Of a stretch of 12,546 nucleotides of DNA, positions 1-9,043 are shown piece by piece. Positions within the stretch are counted from its first letter, which is position 1. The number at the start of each line of letters is the position of its first letter. The stretch is from Paraglomus occultum (Eukaryota > Glomeromycota > Glomeromycetes > Paraglomerales > Paraglomeraceae): contig CAJVPJ010001077.1 of NCBI GenBank assembly GCA_910592205.1, forward strand, positions 1-12,546, read 5' to 3'. Under the pieces are notes generated by a model. That model was not told the origin of the DNA. It searched no databases and saw only the letters and a list, made by a program, of their open reading frames with translations. Both the position numbers and the translations under genes were made by a program.

Positions 1-11
1 ACTCAAAATAG

Positions 12-1150
12 TTAACTAAGGAATACCCGACGATATTAACACCCGATAATATTTGGATAATTGGAATCACACAGAAGTCAACTACTCGGAAATATTTAGT
101 TTTCTATTACGACGTATATGCAACACTGGACGGGTTTATACGAAACAATGAACATGTTAAATACATGCAGTATAGCGACTTTTATGGACTCAAAGAGATT
201 GGATCTGGTGGTTACGGAATAGTATATAATAATAATGCCAAGTATGAAGTAGGATATTAATATAGGCAACAAACCGTTGTACTCAAACGGTTTAAAAAAT
301 TTGATAGAATACTGGAATTATTTATTTCTGAAGTAAGCAATGATTGGTAGTATCAATTAAAGTGATATTTAACTGACTCTACTTATTATTTATTTAATAG
401 TTCAGAAATCACGCCAAGTGTGCAAGCGATAGTACTTTATTCCTTAAAATTCATGGAATTACACAAGACCCAGAGACAAAAGAGCACATGATTGTTATGC
501 AATATGCTAACAATGGCAGTCTTTTGTCTTATTTGGTTCAAAATATTGACAAGTTGACATGGTTGCGTAAATTACGGCATTTGAAGGATATAGCATATTG
601 TCTGCGTACTATTCACGATGTGGGATTAGTGCATTGTGATCTTCATGGTGGAAACATTGTTATGCACAACTCGTTGGGATAAAATCATTGATATGCGATT
701 TTGGTCTCTCACAATCAGTGAATATTCACGCAAGTCAAATTCAATCAGTCAAGGCGTCTTGCCTTTCATTGCACCAGAAGTCTTCCATACTTGCAAATTC
801 ACTCAGAAGTCAGATGTGTACTCTTTTGGCATTATTATGTATTTGATTGCTACTGGTGAACCATCATATGGAGATTTGTCATTTGACAAATGTTTGGCAA
901 TACGTGTCTGTGAGGGACTGCGACCGTCGATGCCTGATTTTGCACCAGAGGAGTACAAGAAACTTGCCGAGCGGTCTTGTCTGATAAGCGTCCAAAGAAC
1001 GGAGGGATACTTTATAGTAATATTAACAAGCTTATTGAAGATGCGGTCGGGGACAATTCTGTTGACAACGAGTGGAATGCCGTTTATCATTATCATGTAA
1101 AGCTGTTATCCCGTTTCGAGAAGAAGAGAAAATATTCTTGTACGCTTTGA
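12..1150 (+). pseudogene. Protein kinase-like (TKL/tyrosine-kinase-like) gene, copy 1, disrupted
   Basis: Kinase of the family greatly expanded in Glomeromycotina. The first 11 bases end in AAAATAG and look like an intron acceptor, so the 5' part lies outside the window. From 12 the frame gives DNIWIIGITQK (a beta-4/beta-5-like piece), then the Gly-loop GSGGYGIVY at 201-227, an in-frame TAA at 258-260, and the beta-3 lysine in VVLKR (codon 285-287). After an intron (333-400) come GITQDPETKEH, MQYANNGSLLSYL, and the catalytic loop HCDLHGGN at 632-655, where Cys replaces the usual HRD Arg. The frame then breaks: CDFG (694-705) lies in one frame and GVLPFIAPEV with the C-lobe (APE at 771-779, DVYSFG) in another. 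About ten bases are missing before DKRP at 983, where the frame changes again and runs to TGA at 1148. Family membership is firm. It is a pseudogene unless the indels are sequencing errors. Confidence 0.85.
333..400 (+). other. Intron of kinase copy 1
   Basis: A 68-bp intron starts GTAAGC and ends TTTAATAG. Removing it joins ELFISE to FRNHAKCASD in phase 0 and gives a continuous stretch from beta-3/alpha-C to beta-4. Copy 2 has the same junction at 9344-9401. Confidence 0.8.
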
Positions 1151-1710
1151 CTGACAGGAGATTTGCCTAGACAAAAAAACCAGCTATGATCTGGATTCAG
1201 CTGCAGGTATGTTACAAGTTGGTACAATAAAGTCAATTTACAATATTAACACCGTACATTTCTTGTATTTAGAGACTCAACCTTTTTTTGAATAAGCTTG
1301 CCAATTCAATAAGCTTATTTACAGTTACACTCAAAGGTTCGAATTATATAATGTGCTTCTACATATGTCATTAACAAGACGTTGAAATAAAATTGTATTT
1401 GTAAACTGTCAAGTTGCCTTTGCTGGGTATTGACTATGTAAGAATTACAACACACTATTTATTAAAAGTATATCTCGAGGCTAAATGTTAAATTGATAAT
1501 GAGTTCGATGCTATGATAAACTAGCAACATTCGAGCTCGGTTCGAAGCATTCTAGCGTCAGCTGGGATGTGTGCTTCCTAATCTTATTTTCAGTTTTTTC
1601 CGAATTCAGCTTCGACTTGAGATATCATACGATATCTTATTATTTTAGAAATGAGTCATTTTTTCCCTGCATATGATATTTAATCCCATCGGCAAAATAA
1701 TAGTGATTGA
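1151..1710. other. Intergenic region, no gene seen
   Basis: No supported coding sequence. At 1182-1208 a short frame reads SYDLDSAA followed by GTATGT, which could be a last remnant of the kinase C-terminus and a splice donor, but this is weak. AATAAA at 1386 would suit a polyadenylation signal for kinase copy 1. The rest is AT-rich without clear repeats. Confidence 0.4.
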
Positions 1711-2337
1711 ATAAACCATGGAACCGCACTGAATAAACGCTTCCCTTTCAAATCGAATTACTTCTTCTCTTTCATTGCTAAATATTTATTATGCGGATAT
1801 ACTATAAATGAAAACTATTCTTTTGATCAATCAAGTGCAATAATAAAACATGAGCTTATGTTAAATATAATTAATCAGCTTACGTTTACTCTACTCGTCA
1901 AAATACGAAATCAAATTTTGCCCAGTTTAACCTTTAAAATAGATAATTTGCCTTCGGTATTAGTTGCTACTGTTATTATATTGTATCGCACGTACCCTTA
2001 TTTGAGTTCACATAACAATTTTCGTATAGCCGCGCGGAAATATTACAAATTTAAGTCAGTTACAAATTTAAATGCCGTCTTAGCGAAGCTAAAGGGTGGC
2101 ATGAAATACAATCAGCATATAACGCCAATTCACAGCAAATCGAGTTTGTCTTCAACAGGGAACCTCTTCGCAGAGGCACCAATCTTTGCGTCTTATCACA
2201 ACTGGCATTGCACACTCATCGGCTGGACTTTGGCGCATTGTAAGAAATATTTGATAGATGGTCTGCCTCTTAGAGGTAGCAAAATTTACCTCACCGAAAA
2301 CATTAAACTGGCGGCTGATAAAAAAAATTACCAATAA
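1711..2337 (+). CDS. Unknown protein or exon; 208-codon stop-free frame
   Basis: The frame is open from just after TGA at 1708-1710 to TAA at 2335-2337. The first in-frame ATG is at 1858, giving 159 residues; the upstream 49 codons would need an upstream exon. In DNA this AT-rich such a long open frame is unlikely by chance (roughly estimated well below one expected per window), which is the main evidence. The product is basic, with one hydrophobic stretch near the middle (LPSVLVATVIILY) and a C-terminal part containing NWHCTLIGWTL. No family is recognised, no splice junction is clear, and there is no partner gene nearby. It could be a gene, an exon or a relic of a mobile element. A 60-codon antisense frame at 2152-2334 is probably a shadow. 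Confidence 0.35.
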   Translation: MNHGTALNKRFPFKSNYFFSFIAKYLLCGYTINENYSFDQSSAIIKHELMLNIINQLTFTLLVKIRNQILPSLTFKIDNLPSVLVATVIILYRTYPYLSSHNNFRIAARKYYKFKSVTNLNAVLAKLKGGMKYNQHITPIHSKSSLSSTGNLFAEAPIFASYHNWHCTLIGWTLAHCKKYLIDGLPLRGSKIYLTENIKLAADKKNYQ

Positions 2338-3531
2338 TCCGAGTTTCTTGTACAGTTAAAGTAAGTATTGCAAAGAATAACTACTTTTGTTGTCCCAAAC
2401 AAAATGTTGGTGGATTGATGAGAGCGACTATTGCGCAGACTTGTTTATTGCGTTGGGTAAAAAGTTATTCAGTGATATTGATCTTGTATAGCGAGAAATA
2501 GTTACCTATATAAGTCAGAATCATATTATTAAAAATTTTTTGCGCAATGTCGAGTGTTTATTTGTCTGATTTTGTTACAGCATGTGCCATATAATTCTAG
2601 TTGAAATTCATATTTAAGCGTTGGTAAAAAAATAGCTAACAAATATTTTTTTTTTGCAATTAATGATGACGTATGCCAATTGACTATAATATAAATAATA
2701 AGTTTGGCGTATTATCATTATCCGACTATTAATGCAGTTACAGTGTTTGACTGACCTTAACCAGATAATGATACCTGCATTGCATAAACGTGTGGCCTTT
2801 TATGCTTGTCGATTTGTTAACGTGGTTTATACTCTGTCTACTGTAAATCGCGGTTAAGTTTCGAAAGACTCTTTAGTACTAATGCAAATTCTTTCGCCAA
2901 GGTATACGATATGAAGAGTTATGAAAATATTTCTGTTACAATCTTCCCGATCGGAAAAAACGACGTCCATAACAACAGAACAACAAAAAAAGGATATATT
3001 ATATTAACATAAATAGTTCAACATGTTTTGTTTGGGCAAGTGTTAAAAATTCGTTTCTTACTCCTTATGCATAATTTTAACTCAAGTCTTATTCAGTTAA
3101 TAACGTCCTGAATCACATTGTTGTTTTGTGGTTATGAAGAAATTAGGGTGCGTGCCAAACTGTGGAATGGATGCTTGCCTGCCTTTTACTGTTACTGTAT
3201 TAAGTTTTGGAAATTCGCAATATACAATAATGAGTTGGGAGTTATCATGTGCTTGTCTGGGACGTAAGCCTTTGACGCGGTGACATGGAAAGGTCATACA
3301 ATACACACAATTTTGAATTAATAATAAACAGTCGTCACATATAATTAGCCACGTACTCAATCACGTAAACGGTAATCTTCGTGGCGCCTGCAACAAAAAG
3401 AAATGGGTTTTACGATAATGTTGCTACGTTGAAACATACGGCGGAATTTTTTTTTCATAGGTCAATCGATATTTAAGTCTATTACAAGTGTTCAAACAGG
3501 ACAAGCTTTCACGTTTGTTGACCACGTGTAA

Positions 3532-3577
3532 TTTATTTCTAGATTTCGAGTGTAAGACTTTATTTTATTTCTAGATT
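3532..3577. repeat. 14-bp direct repeat, two copies
   Basis: TTTATTTCTAGATT occurs at 3532-3545 and again at 3564-3577. It is short and AT-rich, with no evident function. Confidence 0.5.
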
Positions 3578-4427
3578 CAAGCAGCAATGTATTAGCCCAT
3601 ATACGTACTAGTATGCAAAAGAGTGTTTGAAATATGTGTTTATTACTCTATAAATTGAGAATTCTCATATGGCGCCTATCTTCAGTTGAATGGTCCCTCT
3701 TGTACTTTATACAACGCTGAAAAAGTTATTCTTGTTCTGTAAGTAAATTATCTATGAGGCTGATGTCTCGAATGCCCTATATTCATACTTTGGCCATCTA
3801 CACAATACAGTATTAGCATGTTTGTCTTAATTTATACAAATATATCTCATACGATAAAAGTTTCACAAGTCGGATTGATTAAATTGATAGGCGTGATAGT
3901 AAATAGAAATTAACTCGGCAACATTTTTGGTTATCGTAAAAGCATGCTCTCATCATCGTTGTCGATTTGACCGCCGCTGTACAACTAATGTAGGGAGAGT
4001 ACTATATAATTAGTGTAAATCTTGTGATCAACAGACATTTTAAGTAATTGATTGATATTGCCACTTATTCTTGAACGGATCAAACTATAAAAAAACTTTT
4101 CGTTTTTATTTGTGAGCCACTTAAAACGTTAACAGCAGTAACGTGCAAGTAGCCTTTACTTTTTAAGTTGGGATATATTTTTACTTGTGGTGTTTGCGAT
4201 ACAATGAATAGCAAAGCCTATTTTTGTACTTGCGGTATTTTTGGATAACAATATAAGGGAGACAATTACATGGCTATTTAACAAAAGGTGTATCCGCATT
4301 CTTGTCAATAATTTTTTATTCTCTGTACTGACATGTCGTTACGTTACGCCGATACCCGACGTAAGTAAAGACAGTCCATCCAATTAAACGTTTAGTTTTT
4401 TTTAGCAAAAATTTTCAGATTTTTATG

Positions 4428-4477
4428 TATTAGTATTAGTATACAAGACAAACAAAAATGTTCATATTAGTATTAGT
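4428..4477. repeat. 13-bp direct repeat downstream of the membrane protein gene
   Basis: TATTAGTATTAGT occurs at 4428-4440 and 4465-4477. On the minus strand it reads ACTAATACTAATA twice, within about 70 bases after the stop codon at 4499, so it would lie in the 3' untranslated region of that transcript. Confidence 0.5.
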
Positions 4478-4498
4478 GTTCTGTTCACATGCTTTGAA

Positions 4499-5555
4499 TT
4501 AATCAAGATCGCCTGTTGGCCGATACACCCATGCCATGCTTGCGATCCCAACAAGATAACTAATCATATTAATCAAACACGCAACGAGGCCGGTTGTAGT
4601 TAACAGCTTTGCATAGTCGTCTTCACCATCGGCCACCTCGTTCAAGGTTACAATCCAAAGCGAGATGCCAACCATGATATTATAAAGCACATAATAAAAA
4701 CCTTGCTTTAACCATACGAGATCGATTTTAATGCCCGGCAAATCTACAACCGCATCGAATGGATCCGAGTCGGGCCATATTGAGTTGACAAAAGTGAGAT
4801 AATATTCTTTTCCTATGAGAAAAATATATGTAATAATGTAAATACAAGTTTGACTGTTCTTTAATATTTATATCGCTGATATTATTGTTACCTAGAAATA
4901 TTCCCAGCGAATTGGTTATAGTATATATTACAGAGTAATTCCTGGCCGTAATATATATGGCCAACAGACGTAGCGCGACCTCTATCATACACCAGGCAAT
5001 TAGAGTCGGACGGTTTTTTGTTTCGGCATCCTGTTAACGAATGTTGGAAACGTCAACTATGATGTTATGTTACATCATCGACAGTCAATTATATGTTTTT
5101 ACACTTACATTTATCATTAAAATTAATATCATAATCACGGTCGACGTTAATATAGTATTGACAATAAGCACTGAATAAACACTTGTGAGGACCCATGGCG
5201 AGACATAATCGGCGTGTCTACTATTATTATCGCTATTTGCTTCTCCTATTTCCGTAGTAACAGTAACCTTTTTTGTCACCGTTTGTGGGAAAGTATTGTT
5301 CTCAACTGATTTTACGTCAATGAGGACATGAGACAAATCAATTTCTTCAAATGTGGGCGGACCGAGCGAGTCCTCATATTCAGGAGGCGGTGTTGTGGGA
5401 ATTTGCTGGGTTGACATGCTAAGCGATGGAATAACGTTTAGGGTTGGGGAAATCGAGTAGGGAAAAACTACTTCTGGATATTTGATCACCGCCATGTTAT
5501 ATATTAATGACAAGTCAGCTGTGTGGAACTCTGTGTGTAAACTTTTGTTTCCCAT
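4499..5555 (-). CDS. Multi-pass membrane protein with N-terminal PPxY motif (three exons)
   Basis: Exons 5555-5109, 5030-4892 and 4812-4499 join through two GT-AG introns into 900 nt (299 residues plus TAA). The start used is ATG 5555, but a consensus-like acceptor (TTTTACAG) lies just before it, so an upstream coding exon is possible. A frame at 5817-5577 with a hydrophobic stretch is one candidate, though no donor fits well. Residues 1-115 are soluble and proline-rich, with PPPEY (PPEY at residues 57-60) and GPPTFEEIDL. Hydrophobic segments lie at about 121-147, 158-196 (one or two passes), 232-251 and 268-292, with a short acidic tail ending DLD. PPxY motifs are known ligands of WW domains such as those of Nedd4/Rsp5 ubiquitin ligases; that role here is inference. 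The family is not recognised. This is the only gene in the window with an undamaged frame across consistent splice sites. Confidence 0.7.
4813..4891 (-). other. Second intron of the membrane protein gene
   Basis: A 79-bp phase-1 intron starts GTAACA at 4891 and ends TTTCTCATAG at 4813. The split glycine codon (G from 4892, GA from 4812-4811) joins LGIFL to KEYYLTF in frame. The unspliced frame meets a TAA inside the intron. Confidence 0.75.
5031..5108 (-). other. First intron of the membrane protein gene
   Basis: A 78-bp phase-0 intron starts GTAAGT at 5108 and ends GTTAACAG at 5031. It joins ILILMIN directly to DAETKNRP and opens one frame through both exons. Confidence 0.75.
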
Positions 5556-7231
5556 ATCCTGTAAAACATGAGTTATTTTGGTATATTAATATATACGGTA
5601 AATCTTCCCATTGCGTGCAGTGCCAGTCCACATATGCACGGGTTAGCGTTTTATTAACAGCACGTGGTTTATTAGGAACGTAATTATATTGCTTAAATGA
5701 CAGACTATGATGCAATGTGTAAACGATTAGTAAGAAATCTGCACACAAGCCACAAAGCTTTACCAAATACACTATGCGTTGAATATCGGCGGTGGCACCA
5801 AATAGGAAAAGCCTCATATAAAATCTATATTAAATATGCGGATTTTTTTCTGATCAATAGTTAAAAAACTCTTTACACCATCACAGAGTAAGGTTTTACA
5901 TAGCGTTTATTTTCGATCACCTTTAATATGCACCTTTGAATCGCCAAGGGGTTTAAACAAAGCAAGCCAAGCTACACTCGTAGATTGTACTTATACAGAC
6001 GTCGACAATGACACTATTCAAATAGACACTTTTTTGGAAAGGCGGAGAAATATTGCTAAAAATAGTTTTACATATGTGAACGCACGTTTTGTCGAAAAAG
6101 TATCTCTATTCTTTTTATCTTTTTAACAAATGTGAAATTGGTATGTTTTACTATTGAAAGTGATCGGCCTTTTCCGTATTGGGGACACAACCAAAATTAA
6201 TAAGCATTGTACCACATATGAATATCCCACACAGCATGTAAATAGTGATACTTGGTTAACCGATACGATTATGCGCCGTCGTTGACTGGGATGTAATTGT
6301 TAAGACAAATTTTAACAAGTAGCACAGCACAGTTAGTAATCGGATTTTTTTTTATTCATACACGACTAGTTTCAAAAATAACTTTGACCGAAAGATATCA
6401 TTTTCGTGAGCTACTTTGAAGTCTCAGGGTGGATATTATTGGATGCGTTTTTTACAGAACTGACATCATACGTGTGTATAACTTCAACAACTATGATTAA
6501 AATGTCTTGTTAGCTACACGGAAAGAGGAACCGTTATTCGGTTATTAATGCGTACGAAATCTGCTTCTTGCCAGAAATGCTGATTGAATTACATAATCAT
6601 TATCCAACAGCGTGTGCTTTATAACGTGTGATAATTTGCTTTTAGTGTAATTTTGAAGGAAAGATTTGAAGAAAGCTGGAATGTATGCATGAAGTACTTA
6701 TTCTATACTTTATCGTGTTAGACTTAAATTGACATGTTAATATGATGAATTGGGACAAACGCATGTGTTTCAGTAATATGTAACAACTAATGCGTTTTCG
6801 ACAACTTACATTACCATAGTCATGTGGTGATGGGTATATAAGTGGATTAGTGAATGACTAATAATTAATAATAACAAACATGCCATACCCTGACAGTTAA
6901 ATAACAAAGTCGTCCAATTTAAGCTCATCATGTGTTCGATTGTGGTAAAAAAGATATGGAAAATTTAACAGTGAATGCCTCATCTGATAATATGTTTGAT
7001 AAATTATCAGTATTTCAGAACTGAAGATGTATGTTTAACAATCGTTCAATACATCATACTGAAATCATTGACTGACGTGTAGAATTACTCGCCCAGAGTT
7101 GGACATATTACGATCGATATTCGATGTGTTTACTTCGAACAAAAGCTTGTTCGCCAAGTCTTATTGGACGCGGTGGTACTTGAGGGGAAGAATCATAACT
7201 CTTGCCGAGTATGGTATAGATCTATAACCAA
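5556..7231. other. Region without a firm gene
   Basis: At 5577-5817 (minus) a frame starting MRLFLFG has a hydrophobic stretch and may hold 5' sequence of the membrane protein gene, but no good splice donor links it. At 5854-6126 (plus) a 91-codon stop-free frame without an ATG runs to TAA; it contains the hydrophilic stretch DNDTIQIDTFLERRRNIAK and has no recognised family. Its length is near chance expectation. An interrupted inverted repeat lies at 7012-7065. Nothing else was seen. Confidence 0.35.
7012..7065. repeat. Interrupted inverted repeat
   Basis: Outer arms ATTTCAG (7012-7018) and CTGAAAT (7059-7065) and inner arms GATGTAT (7026-7032) and ATACATC (7049-7055) are each perfect complements. 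Together they could form a two-step hairpin of about 54 nt. The function is unknown. Confidence 0.45.
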
Positions 7232-7465
7232 TTACACGTGCTCTTCGCTTTTGGATTTCCTATGTTTCACAACACTTGGAGGGATCGGGAATCCAGCTAA
7301 CCAATATGAGAAAGTCATCGCCATCACCGAGTAAAAAACTTCTATTACAAGAAATAACCAATTTAACGTTAATGAAGCATGTATGTAGCATTGCCGATTA
7401 GCAATAAACCGAGAGAATCGCCATACTGTCACACAGGCGGATAATTTTAAAGATAATCGTAACAT
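7232..7465 (-). CDS. Possible C-terminal exon of a membrane protein
   Basis: A 77-codon frame contains a strong hydrophobic segment (NWLFLVIEVFYSVMAMTFSYW) followed by a short loop (AGFPIPPS) and a basic tail, KHRKSKSEEHV, before TAA. The layout of a last membrane span plus charged tail is typical of a C-terminal exon. An acceptor-like ATTTTACAG lies just upstream on this strand (about 7482-7490), but its best frame differs from this one, so the exon edge is not settled. The pattern W-x(n)-IEV-x(5)-A loosely resembles the second membrane segment of the protein at 4499-5555, too weakly to call a paralogue. The length alone is within chance expectation. Confidence 0.3.
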   Translation of the reverse strand: MLRLSLKLSACVTVWRFSRFIANRQCYIHASLTLNWLFLVIEVFYSVMAMTFSYWLAGFPIPPSVVKHRKSKSEEHV

Positions 7466-8146
7466 TATGACGAATAATTTCCTGTAAAATGTACCGAGAA
7501 TTGCGCTGATTTCATGATAATCCCGAGCTTTAATTTATTATCAAGGACAATATAACTTACGGCTTATATACAAAGCACAGATTTTGTTCCGCAATTTTAC
7601 GATACGGGTTGTCAATTGGCTATTACGATAAAACTTCTCTACTGCGCATACTCAAATTGTGGTTACTGCGATACTAATTGTTAATGATGAATAAATTTCT
7701 TTTTTAGGTTTGAAATAAACCACTTTTTAACATCTCAGAAATAAAAAGCGTGCAATATTCTTGTCCTTCCTTTCCCGGTATTCGCATTTAATTGCTATTA
7801 GCCAAATATTGTTTATTTCAGTATGCAATAATTTACTATATGAAACATAATCTCCAAAACTGTTTGAGAAGGGCAAAATTAAAATTATTCGGACTTTTAA
7901 AATCATGTTGTTAGTCGAGGACATTCACCATCAAACGTTTGACAACTTGATCGCACTAGTAAAAATAAGCTTGCATGGATTCTTTACTCGCAATAGAGTC
8001 AAGTCAAATCGACAACGTCTACTGTGCAATTCGCAAACGTGTCCACGGTTGTCTTAAGACTCGCAACTCTTGGGAAAAGGGATTTGTCACGTGTGATAAT
8101 ACTATTATATGGTCGCTGATCGTTTTACCATTGTTATACCCTCTAT
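7466..8146. other. Region without a firm gene
   Basis: A minus-strand frame at 7727-7924 and the first part of a plus-strand frame at 7975-8208 are open, but show no family signal. The plus frame overlaps the better-supported Cys-rich reading that starts near 8147 and is probably a shadow of it. The true 5' end of kinase copy 2 may lie here, but no start codon can be defended. Confidence 0.35.
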
Positions 8147-8528
8147 GGATTCTGCCCCGCATGTGGAACCCTCCGATGCAGTCCCGTGTGGTGCATTTGC
8201 GGGCATGAGAATTATTTGATGGATGGACTAGCAACAATGGGCAACTTGATGAAATTACAAAGAAATCGCAATTACAAACAAATTCTGCAAACGATGCCTA
8301 TTTGGAATGGATTCCATTTGACCGTACTGTATTGATGATAAGAGGCCTTACGTAACCGTATGTGATTTTTACCTTTTAATAGCACCGTAAAATTGATTCC
8401 GCTTGAGATAACCGATGAGACAGATAATTCATTTGTAACAAGGCAAATCAAACTATTTGTATTCAGATATGCATTGCGCTTTCTATTGTACAAGTAATGA
8501 CTTGTCATTGTTTTTGCTAGTTGTGTGA
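8147..8528 (+). pseudogene. Kinase N-terminal part: Cys-rich knuckle, linker and first N-lobe remnant
   Basis: The frame at 8147-8227 reads GFCPACGTLRC followed by WCICGHENY, a CxxC...WCxC knuckle of the kind that opens many Glomeromycotina kinases. One frame over, 8224-8325 encodes WTSNNGQLDEITKKSQ and then LEWIPFDR, the conserved linker between the knuckle and the kinase N-lobe. Beta-3-like TVKLIPLE (from 8384) and beta-4/beta-5-like FYCTSNDLSLFLLVV (8481-8525) follow in two further frames. The Gly-loop expected after EWIPFDR is absent or unrecognisable. The order of pieces matches the family, but four different frames are needed within 380 bases, so this is a relic. It probably belongs to the same ancestral gene as 8689-10063, though it could be a fragment of a neighbouring kinase. 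Confidence 0.6.
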
Positions 8529-8688
8529 TGCGCATCCAGATATTTTTGACAGAGATGTTTGGATTTACCGTTGGATTTACATATGACACACGTGTACAAA
8601 AGTATCACGCTCGCTGTTTGGTTCTGTCTGGCATTGTACAGACTAATTCGATCCCCACGTAAATACATTCTGTTATTGATGTAAAACA

Positions 8689-8963
8689 TTGAGACCTCTT
8701 CATTGGACGACTGACACCGACTCTTTGGATTCATTTATAACAGAGTCGTGGCATAATATGAAAGCTGAATTCGACGCGCATATACAATTGATTGAGTATT
8801 CTCTATTGCGATGTATACAAGGAATGGTGAAATTGTTACTGCGTGAATGCACGCATAAGGCGTATTGGTTGGAACCAACATCGCGTTGCGTGTATGGATG
8901 TGGATTATAGTCGACGCACAGAATACTCGGTCGTTTGATTTTTTTATCGGACTATTATTTCAC
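8689..8963 (+). pseudogene. Second kinase linker and N-lobe fragment
   Basis: The frame at 8704 reads WTTDTDSLDSFITESW, which aligns without gaps with the linker at 8224 (W-T-x5-L-D-x5-S). It is followed by HIQLIEYSLL and RECTHKAYWLEPT, resembling the entry to a kinase N-lobe (beta-1/beta-2) in this family. That frame stops at 8908-8910. A second frame (phase of 8895) gives VDAQNTRSFDFFIGLLFH, resembling the beta-3/alpha-C part but without a beta-3 lysine, and ends at a GTGTGA donor at 8964. Splicing to 9044 gives LFH-LTEEYPEILTPD. There is thus at least one frameshift. Assignment to the kinase family is good for the linker and weaker for the rest. Confidence 0.55.
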
Positions 8964-9043
8964 GTGTGATAGCCGGCGAAATCGTATAATGTATCTCGTG
9001 CGTGCGTTATTGTAACTAGCAGGATTTGTTTTTACACAAATAG
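8964..9043 (+). other. Probable intron in kinase copy 2
   Basis: An 80-bp interval runs from GTGTGA to CACAAATAG and joins the frames on either side in phase 0. The acceptor matches the one at the left window edge (AAAATAG, positions 5-11), after which both copies continue with homologous sequence (LTEEYP and LTKEYP). Confidence 0.55.

Larger units (their letters stand above)
2338..4498. other. Long noncoding region
   Basis: No gene is supported. The longest frame is an 87-codon minus-strand one at 3097-3360, a length expected by chance here. It lies downstream of a good acceptor-like sequence (TTTCTTTTTGTTGCAG on the minus strand, about 3390-3405), but the frames just after that acceptor do not continue into it. 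Several poly-T runs (for example near 2647-2656 and 3447-3455) and two short direct repeats are present. Confidence 0.4.

Noticed and set aside
803-1096. 97-codon minus-strand frame
   Set aside because: It is antisense to the recognisable C-lobe of kinase copy 1.
1336-1344. GGTTCGAAT resembling a tRNA T-loop
   Set aside because: The flanking bases do not form the T-stem, and no acceptor or anticodon arm can be placed around it.
2152-2334. 60-codon minus-strand frame containing several Cys
   Set aside because: It lies opposite the 208-codon plus frame and has no recognised family or splice sites.
3097-3360. 87-codon minus-strand frame
   Set aside because: It has no usual start codon and no family signal, its length is near chance expectation, and the nearby acceptor-like site does not feed its frame.
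7975-8208. 77-codon plus-strand frame starting with ATG
   Set aside because: Its second half overlaps the CPAC...WCIC reading in another frame, which has the family signal and leads on to the WTSNN linker.
8272-8734. Two overlapping minus-strand frames (8272-8589 and 8483-8734)
   Set aside because: They are antisense to kinase N-lobe pieces on the plus strand and show no family signal of their own.
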